Shown here in pieces: positions 36,038 through 44,713 of a stretch of 64,000 nucleotides of DNA (position 1 is the stretch's first letter; every line of letters starts with the position of its first letter). The notes below the pieces were generated by a model, which was given only the letters and a program-made list of their open reading frames with translations, made no database searches and was not told the origin of the DNA. The stretch lies in assembly GCF_000384335.2 (NCBI RefSeq), contig NZ_KQ031382.1, positions 372,001-436,000 on the forward strand. Reading direction: 5' to 3'. Origin of the DNA: Hyphomicrobium sp. 99 (lineage in GTDB: Bacteria > Pseudomonadota > Alphaproteobacteria > Rhizobiales > Hyphomicrobiaceae). The translations under genes were made by a program, and so were the position numbers.

Positions 36038-36573
36038 AAATATGCATGAAACAAAGTCCTCGCGCTGAGTATTCTCAGTCTATGCGGAGAATTGTCAATG
36101 GTTGTCGACGTATTGTTTCCAGTTTCTCACCGTTGCGCCTGCACCAAATATAAGGTGGTCATTATTGGCCTCGCGTATCCCAGTTAATTTTGACAATTTG
36201 GCAGTGAGATTTCGCACGGTGCCGCCTGCGCCATCGGGAGCCCCTGATTGAGAGAAAAATTTCGGAGATCGGAAGAGGTGCTGTGGGCATCGAAGCCAAC
36301 CATGCTTCTCATCGAAGCGGTGCTATCTCAGGAAAGACCCAATACTCCGAGTTTCATTTAGGCAAGGAGGAGGCCGGGCCCCGGGGGCCGGTAATGCCTC
36401 TCCGCGTTTTCGCCGCGGCAATGTCATGCAACGGCGCGATGACGAACCGGGGCATCGCGTGCTAACCAGCCGCGGAAGCGCGCAAGCGAGACCAGTCGCG
36501 TCTTATGCCCATTCAACGCCAGGCCCGTGCAACCTTCGGACCGGCCCGATAAACCCATCTTCAGGATTATGAA
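36038..36573. other. Intergenic region between the NYN and MFS genes
   Basis: The left part is AT-rich and carries the NYN promoter on the minus strand. Around 36374-36391 nested GC palindromes (CCGGGCCCC/GGGGGCCGG) form a very stable hairpin. A 60-codon frame begins with GTG at 36283 after GGAAGAGG and ends at 36465, but it has no recognisable domain. A small RNA is possible; I cannot support one from sequence alone. Confidence 0.4.
36065..36098 (-). promoter_or_regulatory. Promoter and inverted repeat of the NYN gene
   Basis: On the minus strand, TTGACA (36098-36093) and GAGAAT (36076-36071) are 16 bases apart. The perfect inverted repeat CTGAG-TATT-CTCAG (36065-36078) covers the -10 box, a position where a bound repressor would block transcription. 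Confidence 0.45.
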
Positions 36574-37839
36574 ATGACAACGTCAGAGCGCGAGACGCGC
36601 ACTCGAGCGTCGCGATCGGACATTCCCGCTAACCCTCTATCGATCTCGTTGGTTGAATTCGTCGGCCTGATCGCAGCACTCATGGCGATTACGGCGTTGG
36701 CGATCGACATCATGCTGCCGGCGTTGCCGCAAATCGCCTCAACCTTCGGCATTGTGAATGAGAACGAAAGGCAGCTCGTCGTCATTCTTTACATGGCCGG
36801 CTTCGCCTTGGGCCAAATCTTCTTCGGCCCGCTCTCCGATCACCTCGGCCGAAAACCGGTCCTGATGGCGGGTCTCGCAATTTTCATTCTGAGCACGATC
36901 GGCGCAATTCTGGCCGGATCGTTCGAAACACTGCTGCTTGCGCGCGTGATGCAGGGCGTCGGCGCGGCGTCTCCACGTATCATCGCAGTCGCCGTCGTCC
37001 GCGATCTTTATAGTGGCCGTCAAATGGCGCGGGTGATGTCATTCGCAATGATGGTGTTCATCATGATCCCCGTCTTCGCCCCGTCGGTCGGGCAGGCGGT
37101 GGTTCTAGTCAGCGAATGGCGTTGGATCTTCATCGTCTTGCTGGTGATGGCCGCGATTGCTGCAATCTGGTCGGGAATGAGGTTGCCGGAGACGGCGCGT
37201 CCCGCCCTTGGCAAGGAACATGCGATGACGTTGCGAGCCGCGTTTATGGCCGCCGTCTTCAATGGCCAGACGGCCGGCTACGGTGCTGCAGGCGGCTTCA
37301 TGTTCGGATGTCTGCTTGCCTATGTCGCGAGCGCCCAACAGGTTTTCGTTGGCGTGTTTGGCATGGGCGACAACTTCCCTGTCGTCTTCGGCGCGCTCGC
37401 CTCGGCGATCGCGTTGGCCTCATTCGCTAACGCTCGCCTTGTCGGCCGGCTTGGAATGCGGCTTGTGTCGCACACGGCGTTGTTCGCTTTCATCGGTGTT
37501 TCCGTGCTGTTGGCGGCCGCTGCGGCTCTAGGCGCGGTCGGCTTCTGGATCTTCGCGATCGCGATGGGCTTCGCGTTTTTTCTCTTCGGATTGATCGCGC
37601 CGAACTTCAATTCACTCGCCATGGAACCGCAAGGTCATAACGCTGGGATGGCATCGTCGGTCGTTGGCTCGCTCAGCACCGCAATTGGCGCTATCGCCGG
37701 AGGTATCGTCGCCGGATCGTTCGACGGCTCGATTTTTCCGATTGCGGCGGGATTTGCGGCATGCAGCATAATTGCGGGCCTCATAGTCCTCGCGATTGAA
37801 GGCCCAAAGCGGTTGTTGGGACGCAATCGCCCTGCGTAG
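36574..37839 (+). CDS. Bcr/CflA-type multidrug exporter (MFS)
   Basis: A 421-residue major facilitator with about twelve membrane spans, of the drug:H+ antiporter DHA1 Bcr/CflA group. After a polar N-terminus, TM1 contains ALAIDIMLPALPQIA, and the A-like loop between TM2 and TM3 reads GPLSDHLGRKPVL, the MFS signature. The substrate is unknown; family members export bicyclomycin, chloramphenicol or small peptides. AGGA precedes ATG 36574. It stands alone, with the two-component genes 142 bases downstream. Confidence 0.92.
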   Translation: MTTSERETRTRASRSDIPANPLSISLVEFVGLIAALMAITALAIDIMLPALPQIASTFGIVNENERQLVVILYMAGFALGQIFFGPLSDHLGRKPVLMAGLAIFILSTIGAILAGSFETLLLARVMQGVGAASPRIIAVAVVRDLYSGRQMARVMSFAMMVFIMIPVFAPSVGQAVVLVSEWRWIFIVLLVMAAIAAIWSGMRLPETARPALGKEHAMTLRAAFMAAVFNGQTAGYGAAGGFMFGCLLAYVASAQQVFVGVFGMGDNFPVVFGALASAIALASFANARLVGRLGMRLVSHTALFAFIGVSVLLAAAAALGAVGFWIFAIAMGFAFFLFGLIAPNFNSLAMEPQGHNAGMASSVVGSLSTAIGAIAGGIVAGSFDGSIFPIAAGFAACSIIAGLIVLAIEGPKRLLGRNRPA

Positions 37840-37981
37840 CGGGCGTTTCGTCGCCTAAAATTTACGTAATGAATGCGTGGATGCGATCTCGCACTGGCCA
37901 CGTATCGCAACGTGTACTAAATGCTGCGGAAGCGACGGAAATGCCGAAGGCTAAATCCCGGGCGCACGAGGGCAGACGGGC

Positions 37982-38659
37982 ATGAGAATTCTCCTGCTTG
38001 AAGACGATCTGAATACCGCAAAATATGTCTTGAAGGGCCTTGAGGAAGAGGGCCACACAGTGGACCATCTCGCCGATGGGCGCGATGCGGTCGCGCAAGC
38101 CGTCGCCGAAAATTACGACGTGATCATCCTCGACCGGATGCTTCCGAGTCTCGATGGGCTCGCCATCATAAAAACCATTCGCAGCGCCGGACGCGGCGTG
38201 CCCGTCTTATTCCTAACCGCTCTTGGCGGCGTCGATGATCGTGTTGAGGGCCTCGATGCCGGCGCCGATGACTATCTCGTCAAACCGTTTGCGTTCTCTG
38301 AGCTTATGGCGCGCGTCAACGCACTCGCGCGCCGTCCGCATACGAAGGGCGAGGAGACGCGTCTCAAAGTCGGCGATCTCGAGATCGACTTGGTTGCCCG
38401 AAAGGTGACGAGAGGTGGCGATCTCATTGACCTCCAGCCGCGAGAGTTTCGCCTCCTCGAAGTCCTGATGCGCAACCGTGGCCGCGTCGTGACGCGAACG
38501 ATGCTGCTGGAGCGCGTCTGGAATTTCCATTTTGATCCCAAGACGAGCGTCGTCGAAACCCACATCTCGCGGCTTCGCGCGAAGATCGACAAGCCCTATG
38601 GCAAAGAGTTGATCCACACCATTCGCGGGAGCGGATACACGGTCCATGACGGCTCGTGA
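37982..38659 (+). CDS. OmpR/PhoB-type response regulator
   Basis: A 225-residue regulator. The receiver domain has the acidic pocket Asp8-Asp9, the phosphoacceptor Asp51 (VIILDRMLP) and the switch lysine in DYLVKPFAFSEL. The C-terminal winged-helix DNA-binding domain ends with the typical VVETHISRLRAKIDK and IHTIRGSGYTV. The kinase gene overlaps its 3' end by 14 bases. The target genes cannot be named; the MFS exporter just upstream on the same strand is a possible one. Confidence 0.95.
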   Translation: MRILLLEDDLNTAKYVLKGLEEEGHTVDHLADGRDAVAQAVAENYDVIILDRMLPSLDGLAIIKTIRSAGRGVPVLFLTALGGVDDRVEGLDAGADDYLVKPFAFSELMARVNALARRPHTKGEETRLKVGDLEIDLVARKVTRGGDLIDLQPREFRLLEVLMRNRGRVVTRTMLLERVWNFHFDPKTSVVETHISRLRAKIDKPYGKELIHTIRGSGYTVHDGS

Positions 38660-40016
38660 TCTCCTGAAGCGCACGCCCTTCCGCTTGGCGGCGACGTTCT
38701 CATTGTTTTTCATCACGACGATCCTGGCGCTTTTCACCGTCGTCTATTTCGTCGCCAGCGCGCGGCTCGTCGCCGATATCCGCGACCGCGTCGAGACAAC
38801 GCTCGATTCGCTCGCAGCGCTCGATGGCGAGCGCACATTCGACGACCTCGTCGCTCTTGTCGCCAGCGAAAGCGAATCCGTCCGCGATCCCGATTTCATT
38901 ATGGAGCTCGTCGACAAGAACGGGAACTTTTTGGCCGGCAATGTCCGAGGCGTCAGGGATTCGAAGAATTGGATGACGCTCAAACGCTCCGACGTATTTC
39001 TGACGCTTGACCGGGGTGAGCCGGACGACGAATTCCTCGCGATATGGAGGCCGCTTCAAAAAGGTCGCCTTCTCGTCGGCAGCGATAATAGCGAAGTCAA
39101 GCAGATGAAATCGTTTCTGCTGAAGTTGCTAGGTTTCGGCGTGCTAGCGGCAGCCTTGGCACTCGCTCTTTGCGCCGCTTATTTCGCCCGGGAAGCGCAA
39201 CATCGCATCAATGCCTTCGCGCGCCCGCTTGCGAAAGTATCTCAAGGCGAGATCACCGCCCGCGTTCCGATCTCCGGACAGCAGGACGACATCGATCAGG
39301 TGGCGCTGCAAGTGAATCGCATGCTGGGCGATCTGCAGCGCTTGATCGAGAACGTCAACCAATCGTCGTCCGACATCGCCCACGATCTCAAAAAGCCACT
39401 CGGACGATTGCGCCAGCGACTGGATGATGCGCGGCACAGCGAGGACAAGCAGGAATTTCGCAACGCAGTCGACGCCGCATTGGCGGATATTGATTCCATA
39501 TCTGCAACATTCGACGCTCTGCTTCGGATTACGCAGATCGAAGCGGGTGCCCGCAGATCGCGATTTGTGACGGTCGACCTGGCAGCTGTTCTTGCCGATG
39601 TTCGCGACGTCTACGACGTCGTGGCCGAGGACGCCGGTGACAAATTGAACTACATCAGCGATTGGCCCGGCCCGGCCTACGTGCGGGGCGATCCGGAATT
39701 GCTCGTTCAGCTATTCGCGAACCTCGTCGAGAACTCCATCCGCCATTGTCCGCGCGGCACCGAGATAACGATGCATCTTTACGAGCGCGGAGGCGGCTAT
39801 GTCGTGGACGTCGCCGACACGGGGCCGAGTATTCCGGAGCACGAACGCGTGAACGTCTTCCGGCGCCTCTATCGCTTGGAGCGCGCCCGCTCGACCGAAG
39901 GCAGCGGATTAGGGCTTAGCCTGGTGGCAGCTATCGTCGAACTTCATTCGGCAAAGATCGAGCTCTTCGACAACGAGCCGGGCTTGCGCGCCGAAGTCAG
40001 ATTTCCCGTCGTCTAA
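38646..40016 (+). CDS. Sensor histidine kinase
   Basis: A 456-residue membrane kinase. TM1 is at about 14-36 and TM2 at about 159-180, enclosing a periplasmic sensor of about 120 residues. A HAMP segment follows, then the HisKA H-box SSDIAHDLKKPLGRL with His246, the N-box LVENSIRHC, the G1 box DVADTGPSIP and the G2 box GSGLGLSLV. It should phosphorylate the regulator encoded upstream. The signal is unknown. The start overlaps the regulator gene, so the two are translationally linked. Confidence 0.94.
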   Translation: MTARDLLKRTPFRLAATFSLFFITTILALFTVVYFVASARLVADIRDRVETTLDSLAALDGERTFDDLVALVASESESVRDPDFIMELVDKNGNFLAGNVRGVRDSKNWMTLKRSDVFLTLDRGEPDDEFLAIWRPLQKGRLLVGSDNSEVKQMKSFLLKLLGFGVLAAALALALCAAYFAREAQHRINAFARPLAKVSQGEITARVPISGQQDDIDQVALQVNRMLGDLQRLIENVNQSSSDIAHDLKKPLGRLRQRLDDARHSEDKQEFRNAVDAALADIDSISATFDALLRITQIEAGARRSRFVTVDLAAVLADVRDVYDVVAEDAGDKLNYISDWPGPAYVRGDPELLVQLFANLVENSIRHCPRGTEITMHLYERGGGYVVDVADTGPSIPEHERVNVFRRLYRLERARSTEGSGLGLSLVAAIVELHSAKIELFDNEPGLRAEVRFPVV

Positions 40017-40035
40017 GCCGGTGAGACGAAAATAA

Positions 40036-40057
40036 GGGGCGCACTTCCATGCGCCCC
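40036..40057. terminator. Bidirectional terminator hairpin
   Basis: GGGGCGCA and TGCGCCCC form a perfect eight-pair stem with the loop CTTCCA, 20 bases after the kinase stop and 34 bases beyond the hutX stop on the other strand. T tracts are short, but the position between converging genes is typical. Confidence 0.65.
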
Positions 40058-40090
40058 CGAAGAATTTATTCGCCCCTGAATTCTGGAAAC

Positions 40091-40612
40091 TCAGCCGTCG
40101 AGACTTGCTCTCAGTTCATCGAACAACGTCACCTGCTCTTTGATCAGTTCGCGCGTCTCGTCGCGCCGAACGAAGATCTTGAACATCGCTTCGCCCGCGC
40201 CGTTGAAAAACTGAACGGACCGCGATTCACGCCCCATGAAGGGACGCGCCACAAAGGCAATGTGCGTGCAGTTCTCGAACTTGATGTGTCCGCCGATAGG
40301 GCTATCGCCGTGCAGATTGAAGTAGCCGCGCCCAATGGTGCCGGGCGGAATCGGCCCTTCGCATTCGAGAACGATGTCCGGCGTATGCACGATGAAGACG
40401 ACGGGTCCCCACTCAGTCAGAGCCGACAATATTTTCTCGAACTCGCTACCGGCGACTATGGCGCGGTGCGCATTCGGAAGCGCTTCGACGGCTTCGAATG
40501 TACTGACGCCGTACTCTCGGGCGATCTGCTCGAGGATGCCGTCAGCGTTTTTCGCCAACCGTTCGCGCAGAGGCGGCCGCGCGGCGACCTCAGATGAAAG
40601 GGTTTCGCTCAT
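40091..40612 (-). CDS. hutX: Haem utilisation protein HutX/ChuX family
   Basis: A 173-residue cytoplasmic haem-binding protein of the ChuX/HutX family, which carries or stores haem after uptake. Family-like segments are EVEALPNA-type helix AVEALPNAHRA, the GGHIKFENCTHIAFVARPFMG strand pair and QFFNGAGEAMFKIFVRRD near the C-terminus. GTG 40624 overlaps the stop of the upstream gene as GTGA, while ATG 40612 is the other possible start. It forms a pair with the haem-oxygenase-like gene. Confidence 0.85.
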   Translation of the reverse strand: MSETLSSEVAARPPLRERLAKNADGILEQIAREYGVSTFEAVEALPNAHRAIVAGSEFEKILSALTEWGPVVFIVHTPDIVLECEGPIPPGTIGRGYFNLHGDSPIGGHIKFENCTHIAFVARPFMGRESRSVQFFNGAGEAMFKIFVRRDETRELIKEQVTLFDELRASLDG

Positions 40613-40620
40613 GCTGCTGT

Positions 40621-40971
40621 TCACTCGGCCGCTGCAAGAACGGACTTCGAGCCGTCGGAGAGAACTTCCTGGATCACCTCGAAACCTTCAAACTCCGGAT
40701 GGCCGAGATAAAGCTTCCGCGTCGCTCCGCCAGCAGAGGAATGCGACTTCCGGAACGAGTCCGATTTCGTCCACGCCTCGAAGTCGGCGAACGAACGCCA
40801 GACCGTATGCGAAGAATAGAGAACGTGATCTTCACGCGTCGGTCCGCGAAGCAGGTGGAACGTAATGAAGCCCGGCTCTTTGTGCAGGTTCACTTCGCGG
40901 CCAATCCAAAGCTGCTCGAAATCTTTTGCAAGGTCGGGCTCGACCTTGAAGCGGTTCATCGCGATGTACAT
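40621..40971 (-). CDS. Antibiotic biosynthesis monooxygenase fold, probable IsdG/HmoA-type haem oxygenase
   Basis: A 116-residue dimeric alpha/beta-barrel (ABM) protein. The Asn of MNRFKV and the WRSFADFEAWTKSDSFRKSHS segment, with Trp and His in the right places, match the IsdG/HmoA catalytic Asn-Trp-His group. It would open haem and release iron. The context supports this: hutX follows with a four-base overlap, and hmuTUV lies just upstream. Other ABM enzymes are quinone-forming monooxygenases, so the role is inferred from context plus residues. Confidence 0.8.
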   Translation of the reverse strand: MYIAMNRFKVEPDLAKDFEQLWIGREVNLHKEPGFITFHLLRGPTREDHVLYSSHTVWRSFADFEAWTKSDSFRKSHSSAGGATRKLYLGHPEFEGFEVIQEVLSDGSKSVLAAAE

Positions 40972-41001
40972 TGGTGTACCTTTCTATGGAAAAAATGCGG
41001 A

Positions 41002-41030
41002 CCCGGAGGCTAATTTTTCAAGCTTCCGGG
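41002..41030 (-). terminator. Terminator between the hmu operon and the haem oxygenase gene
   Basis: CCCGGAGGCT and AGCTTCCGGG form ten pairs (one G-T) with a nine-base loop. On the minus strand the stem is followed closely by CATTTTTTCC, a six-T tract. It would end transcripts coming from the VOC gene at 41182 before the haem-oxygenase gene. Confidence 0.55.
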
Positions 41031-41144
41031 CCGCCGGCGACCTTAGAGCGGCGAGACGGGAAGTCATTTTGCCCAAAGACGCAGTGATAAATCGATGTGT
41101 GCGGAGCGGTTTAGCGACGGCTGGGACCCGCTTGCCGAGGCGGA

Positions 41145-41173
41145 ACGCTATTGTTGTGTCCATAAAAAGTCAA
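41145..41173 (-). promoter_or_regulatory. Promoter of the haem oxygenase-hutX pair
   Basis: On the minus strand, TTGACT (41173-41168) and TAGCGT (41150-41145) are 17 bases apart. The start region lies upstream of the attenuating hairpin at 41002-41030, so a transcript from here would have to read through it. The same -35 TTGACT occurs at the main haem promoter. Confidence 0.35.
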
Positions 41174-41181
41174 CATTATCA

Positions 41182-41592
41182 TCAGTCGTCACCCAGCCGG
41201 TATTCGCTATGCTCGGGCAACATCTGGCCGATGTTGAGAAGATTGCCGTCGTCATCGATGAAATGAAATTCACGCATGCCCCACGGCTTGTCCGAAATCT
41301 CGGACAGACGTTTTGCCGGGCCGTTTTTAAAAGCCGAGTACCATTCGTCGACGTCGGCGACCCGAATGTACGCGGCGACACAATGCGGCTCAGGAATGTG
41401 CGCGACTGACGAGACATGCACCTCAACGGCTCGCCGCCGCAGAATGAGGTAATTGTGGGCGGCACGGACAATATTGAAGCCCTTGCTGTCGTAGGTTTCA
41501 ACCGAGCGTTCGATATTCGTCGAAAGCAAAACAGGTATCGCCAATGGGACGGCAACGCCCTCGGCGGGAAGTTCGTCGGGTAACGTCATCAT
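41182..41592 (-). CDS. VOC-family (bleomycin resistance-like) protein
   Basis: A 136-residue protein of the vicinal oxygen chelate fold. It has VPLAIPVLLSTNIERSVETY at the start, LILRRRAVEVHVSSVAHIPEPHC with candidate His ligands, and DKPWGMREFHFIDDDGNLLNIGQ, the bleomycin-resistance-type ending. Its ATG overlaps the hmuV stop by four bases, so it is the last gene of the haem operon. A role in binding a tetrapyrrole or a siderophore is conceivable, but not shown by the sequence. Confidence 0.82.
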   Translation of the reverse strand: MMTLPDELPAEGVAVPLAIPVLLSTNIERSVETYDSKGFNIVRAAHNYLILRRRAVEVHVSSVAHIPEPHCVAAYIRVADVDEWYSAFKNGPAKRLSEISDKPWGMREFHFIDDDGNLLNIGQMLPEHSEYRLGDD

Positions 41593-42410
41593 TCAGCAGC
41601 CGCTCCGATTATTGTTCTGCGTGTGATCGCCGCAGGCAGGATCAATCGCCCACCATCGTTTGACGATACCACCCGCAATGGACACCCGAACGTGTGACTG
41701 AGCAGGTCCTCATTCAAGAGGTCGTGAGGCTTACCTTTTCCGGCGATTTTGCCGGCGGCCATAAGCACGATTTCATCGGCGAATGCTGCGGCAAGATTGA
41801 GATCGTGAATGACGAGCATCACCGCGCGTCCTTGCGACGACTGCGCTTTAATTAGGCTGAGTACATCGCATTGATGCTTGAGATCGAGGCTCGCGGTCGG
41901 CTCATCGAGCAGGAGCGCCGCTGCTTCTGCTTGATGTCGCGGAGCCGTGGCCAACTGGCATAGAGCTCTAGCAATATGGACGCGCTGACGCTCGCCGCCC
42001 GAAAGCTGGTTGAGCATCCGCATTTCGAAATTTGCCAATCCAACGGCGGCCAGAGCCTCGCGCGCAACAACGGCCGCGGCGTCGTCGCGAATGCCGAAGG
42101 CTGGCACCGTCGCGCCCAACATGACGGTTTCAAGAACGGTAAACGGAAAGGAAAGCGTTGTCGATTGTGCGACGACAGATCGACGCGTCGCGAGACGCGC
42201 AACCGACATCTGCCGGATATCCGAGCCATCGAGGAAGACCGAGCCTTCGCTTGGCTTGAGTTCGCCTGCCATGATGCGCAGCAGCGTTGATTTTCCCGCG
42301 CCGTTAGGCCCGATGACTGCAGTCAACCGGCCCGGCGTGATCGTCAGCGAGACGTCGTCGATGAGCCGCTTTTGGCCGGCCATGACTGAGACGTGACGCG
42401 CTTCCAGCAT
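41589..42410 (-). CDS. hmuV: Haem ABC transporter ATP-binding protein
   Basis: A 273-residue ATPase of the FecE/HmuV group. Walker A is GPNGAGKST (34-42), the signature is LSGGERQRVHIARAL, Walker B is LLLDEPTASLD, and the switch His lies in VMLVIHDLNLAA. An insert of about ten residues between signature and Walker B (CQLATAPRHQAEAAA) is characteristic of HmuV. It powers the permease encoded upstream, from which it is separated by three bases. Confidence 0.93.
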   Translation of the reverse strand: MLEARHVSVMAGQKRLIDDVSLTITPGRLTAVIGPNGAGKSTLLRIMAGELKPSEGSVFLDGSDIRQMSVARLATRRSVVAQSTTLSFPFTVLETVMLGATVPAFGIRDDAAAVVAREALAAVGLANFEMRMLNQLSGGERQRVHIARALCQLATAPRHQAEAAALLLDEPTASLDLKHQCDVLSLIKAQSSQGRAVMLVIHDLNLAAAFADEIVLMAAGKIAGKGKPHDLLNEDLLSHTFGCPLRVVSSNDGGRLILPAAITRRTIIGAAAE

Positions 42411-42413
42411 CGC

Positions 42414-43499
42414 CTATTCTCCGCCGCCGATGCTGCGTCTCAGCACGAGATGAAGGAACACGGGCGCGCCGACGAGCGCGAGCACGATGCCAATCGGCAA
42501 TTCCGCAGGCCGGATCGCCATACGCGAAATGATGTCGGCAACGATGACGAGCGTCGCTCCGAGAATAGCGCTGCCGGGAAGAACCGCGCGATGATCGGGG
42601 CCGGAGATGAGACGCATCACGTGCGGCGCGACAAGGCCGACAAAGCCGATCACGCCCGCAACCGCCACGGCCGCCCCAACCGCTGCGGCCGTCGTCGCGA
42701 TGGTGAGCCTCTTCGTTCGTTCGGTATCGATGCCGAGGTGCATCGCTTCTGCCTCCCCAAGCAGAAATCCGTTGAGCCCGCGCATGAGCTGCGGCACGAC
42801 CAAGATGATAGCGGCTGCGAAAGGTAGGACCGCCAAAACTTTTTCCCAGCTTGCGCCGGAAAGGCTTCCCATCGACCAGAGCGTCAAATCTCTCAACTCG
42901 CGGTCATCGCTGGCGTAGGAAAGAAATCCGCCGAGCGAGCCCGACAACGCACCGAGTGCGATGCCGGCAAGCAGCAAGGTGCCGACCGCAAGGTGACCGC
43001 GGCGCGCAGCAATGGCAACGAGCGTTATCGTCGTGACAAGCCCGCCGAAGAACGCGGCTATCGGCAGAGCGTAAATCCCGAGAGGCGCGACGAGGGGAGC
43101 AGCGATCCCGTGGCCGAGAACGATGGTCGCGATTGCAGCAAGCGCCGCGCCTGATGAAACGCCGATGAGACCCGGATCGGCGAGCGGATTGCGAAAAAGG
43201 CCCTGCATCATTGCACCCGACGTCGCGAGAGCTGCGCCGACGAACGCCGCGAGAAGGGTTCGCGGCAGCCTGAGGTCGATGAGAACGAGCCGGTCACGTT
43301 TCGCCCCGGCGCCATCCGCATAGCCGGCGGCCGCCGCGAACGCACGCGGGAGCGACCCGAGAGAAATGCCTGTCGGACCGATGGCGAGTGATAAGATCGC
43401 CGACAGCAGAAACAACCCGGTGAGCGCAAGAAAGACCTTGCTGCGCGCAGGCCTGACGGCATCGGTAACGCGCGCGATCCTGCCTTCAGCGATACTCAC
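42414..43499 (-). CDS. hmuU: Haem ABC transporter permease (FecCD family)
   Basis: A 361-residue inner-membrane permease of the BtuC/FecCD type, with about ten spans. Family segments are RLPRTLLAAFVGAALATSGA, MMQGLFRNPLADPGLIGVSSGA and GVIGFVGLVAPHVMRLISG, the last contacting the ATPase. It moves haem from HmuT into the cytoplasm. GTG 43499 overlaps the hmuT stop as GTGA, so the genes are translationally coupled. Confidence 0.95.
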   Translation of the reverse strand: MSIAEGRIARVTDAVRPARSKVFLALTGLFLLSAILSLAIGPTGISLGSLPRAFAAAAGYADGAGAKRDRLVLIDLRLPRTLLAAFVGAALATSGAMMQGLFRNPLADPGLIGVSSGAALAAIATIVLGHGIAAPLVAPLGIYALPIAAFFGGLVTTITLVAIAARRGHLAVGTLLLAGIALGALSGSLGGFLSYASDDRELRDLTLWSMGSLSGASWEKVLAVLPFAAAIILVVPQLMRGLNGFLLGEAEAMHLGIDTERTKRLTIATTAAAVGAAVAVAGVIGFVGLVAPHVMRLISGPDHRAVLPGSAILGATLVIVADIISRMAIRPAELPIGIVLALVGAPVFLHLVLRRSIGGGE

Positions 43500-44419
43500 G
43501 GCGTTGCAGCGGTTTGGCCCGGCCCGGAATAGAGGGCCTTCATGAGGTCATGCGCGGCTGCGGGCGCACGCGGTCCGAAGCCGAGCAGATATTGACCGTC
43601 CATCTCGATGAGACCTTTGTTTTTTGCAGCTGGCGTCTGGCTGAGGCCCGGCAATGACAAGGCGAGATCGCCGCTGTGGCGGTCTCCATCGCCGCGGCGC
43701 ATTACGACGACGGCATCGGGAGCAAGCTCAGCCAATTGTTCGTCGCTCACCGGCTTGTAACCGGTAACGCTGGCGGCTGCATTGTCGGCGCCTGCGAGCT
43801 GCAGGATTGCATCCGCGCCCGTACCGGTGCCGCCGACCGTCGCTCGCCCGTTTTGAATGGCAAGGATGAACAGCACCTTCTTATGCTCTTTGATCTGCTT
43901 GCGGTCGATGTCGAGGGCAGCGAAGTCGGCCGCGACTTTTGTAGCAAGCTTCTCGGCTTCCGCCTCCGCGCCGACGATGCCGCCGATACGGCGAACCTTA
44001 TCCGGCACGCCTTCGGCCGTCTGCTTCTCCGCGATATCCGCGTACTGCACGCCGCTGCTCTTGACGGCTTTGACGACCTCGGGCGGTCCCGCCTGTTCGG
44101 ATGCGATGATGAGTGTCGGATTGACGGCAAGAACGCCTTCCGCCGAAAGCGCGCGCAAGTAGCCGACAGACTTCTTCTCTTTGAGCGCGCTCGCGGGAAA
44201 CTGGCTCGTGGTATCGACGGCGACAACCTTATCGCCTTGTCCAAGAGCGTAGAGGATTTCCGTCACATCGCCGCCCAGCGATAGAATTCGGATCGCACCT
44301 GAAGGCGGCGGCGCTTCAGCCGCAAACGCGCGCGAGCGGTCGGAGCCCACGTCAGCGGATAATCCGGCAAGCGCGAGAAGAGCGCCCGCAATTGCAAATC
44401 GTCCAGTCGCCACGCCCAT
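43496..44419 (-). CDS. hmuT: Periplasmic haem-binding protein
   Basis: A 307-residue substrate-binding protein of the BtuF/HmuT group. Residues 1 to about 33 form a signal peptide. The mature part starts with IRILSLGGDVTEILYALGQGDKVV and contains VGYLRALSAEGVLAVNPTLII and the conserved C-terminal LLGFGPRAPAAAHDL. Haem ligands in this family are often His or Tyr; the Tyr in GYLRAL is a candidate. It delivers haem to HmuUV. hemP ends 21 bases upstream. Confidence 0.93.
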   Translation of the reverse strand: MGVATGRFAIAGALLALAGLSADVGSDRSRAFAAEAPPPSGAIRILSLGGDVTEILYALGQGDKVVAVDTTSQFPASALKEKKSVGYLRALSAEGVLAVNPTLIIASEQAGPPEVVKAVKSSGVQYADIAEKQTAEGVPDKVRRIGGIVGAEAEAEKLATKVAADFAALDIDRKQIKEHKKVLFILAIQNGRATVGGTGTGADAILQLAGADNAAASVTGYKPVSDEQLAELAPDAVVVMRRGDGDRHSGDLALSLPGLSQTPAAKNKGLIEMDGQYLLGFGPRAPAAAHDLMKALYSGPGQTAATP

Positions 44420-44440
44420 ATGGAACGCCCCAGGTTGCTT

Positions 44441-44698
44441 TTATTTCGTCAGAATGAGTTTGCCGGTAGCGGTGATGCGCAGGCGATACTCTTGCCCGCG
44501 GTGCAGGAGAATTGCTTCGCGGCTACCTTTGAGCAATTCGTCGACCCGGTACCGGATGCTACTCCCTGCCGGCTCATCGGCGTCTGGTATTGTTGTTGTG
44601 GAGATGGGTTCGCATCCCGCTTGCCGCAGAGTGGAACCTGCGACCTCTTTTTTTGGAGACATTCGCTCAATCAACGATATGTGGCTGGAAACGGGCAT
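44441..44698 (-). CDS. hemP: Haemin uptake protein HemP/HmuP
   Basis: The C-terminal 35 residues match the HemP family: SREAILLHRGQEYRLRITAT followed by GKLILTK. The N-terminal half is poorly conserved, as usual. In Bradyrhizobium, HmuP acts with Irr in activating the haem receptor promoter; in other groups the protein is only known as part of haem loci. ATG 44698 has AGAAAG upstream and gives 85 residues, while ATG 44662 would give 73. It lies 15 bases after the uncharacterised gene upstream. Confidence 0.9.
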   Translation of the reverse strand: MPVSSHISLIERMSPKKEVAGSTLRQAGCEPISTTTIPDADEPAGSSIRYRVDELLKGSREAILLHRGQEYRLRITATGKLILTK

Positions 44699-44713
44699 AT
44701 CTTTCTGTGCCCG

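Noticed and set aside
36283..36465. A 60-codon GTG frame upstream of the MFS gene
   Set aside because: It has a purine-rich leader, but the peptide has no family resemblance and crosses a strong GC hairpin. Too weak for a gene call.
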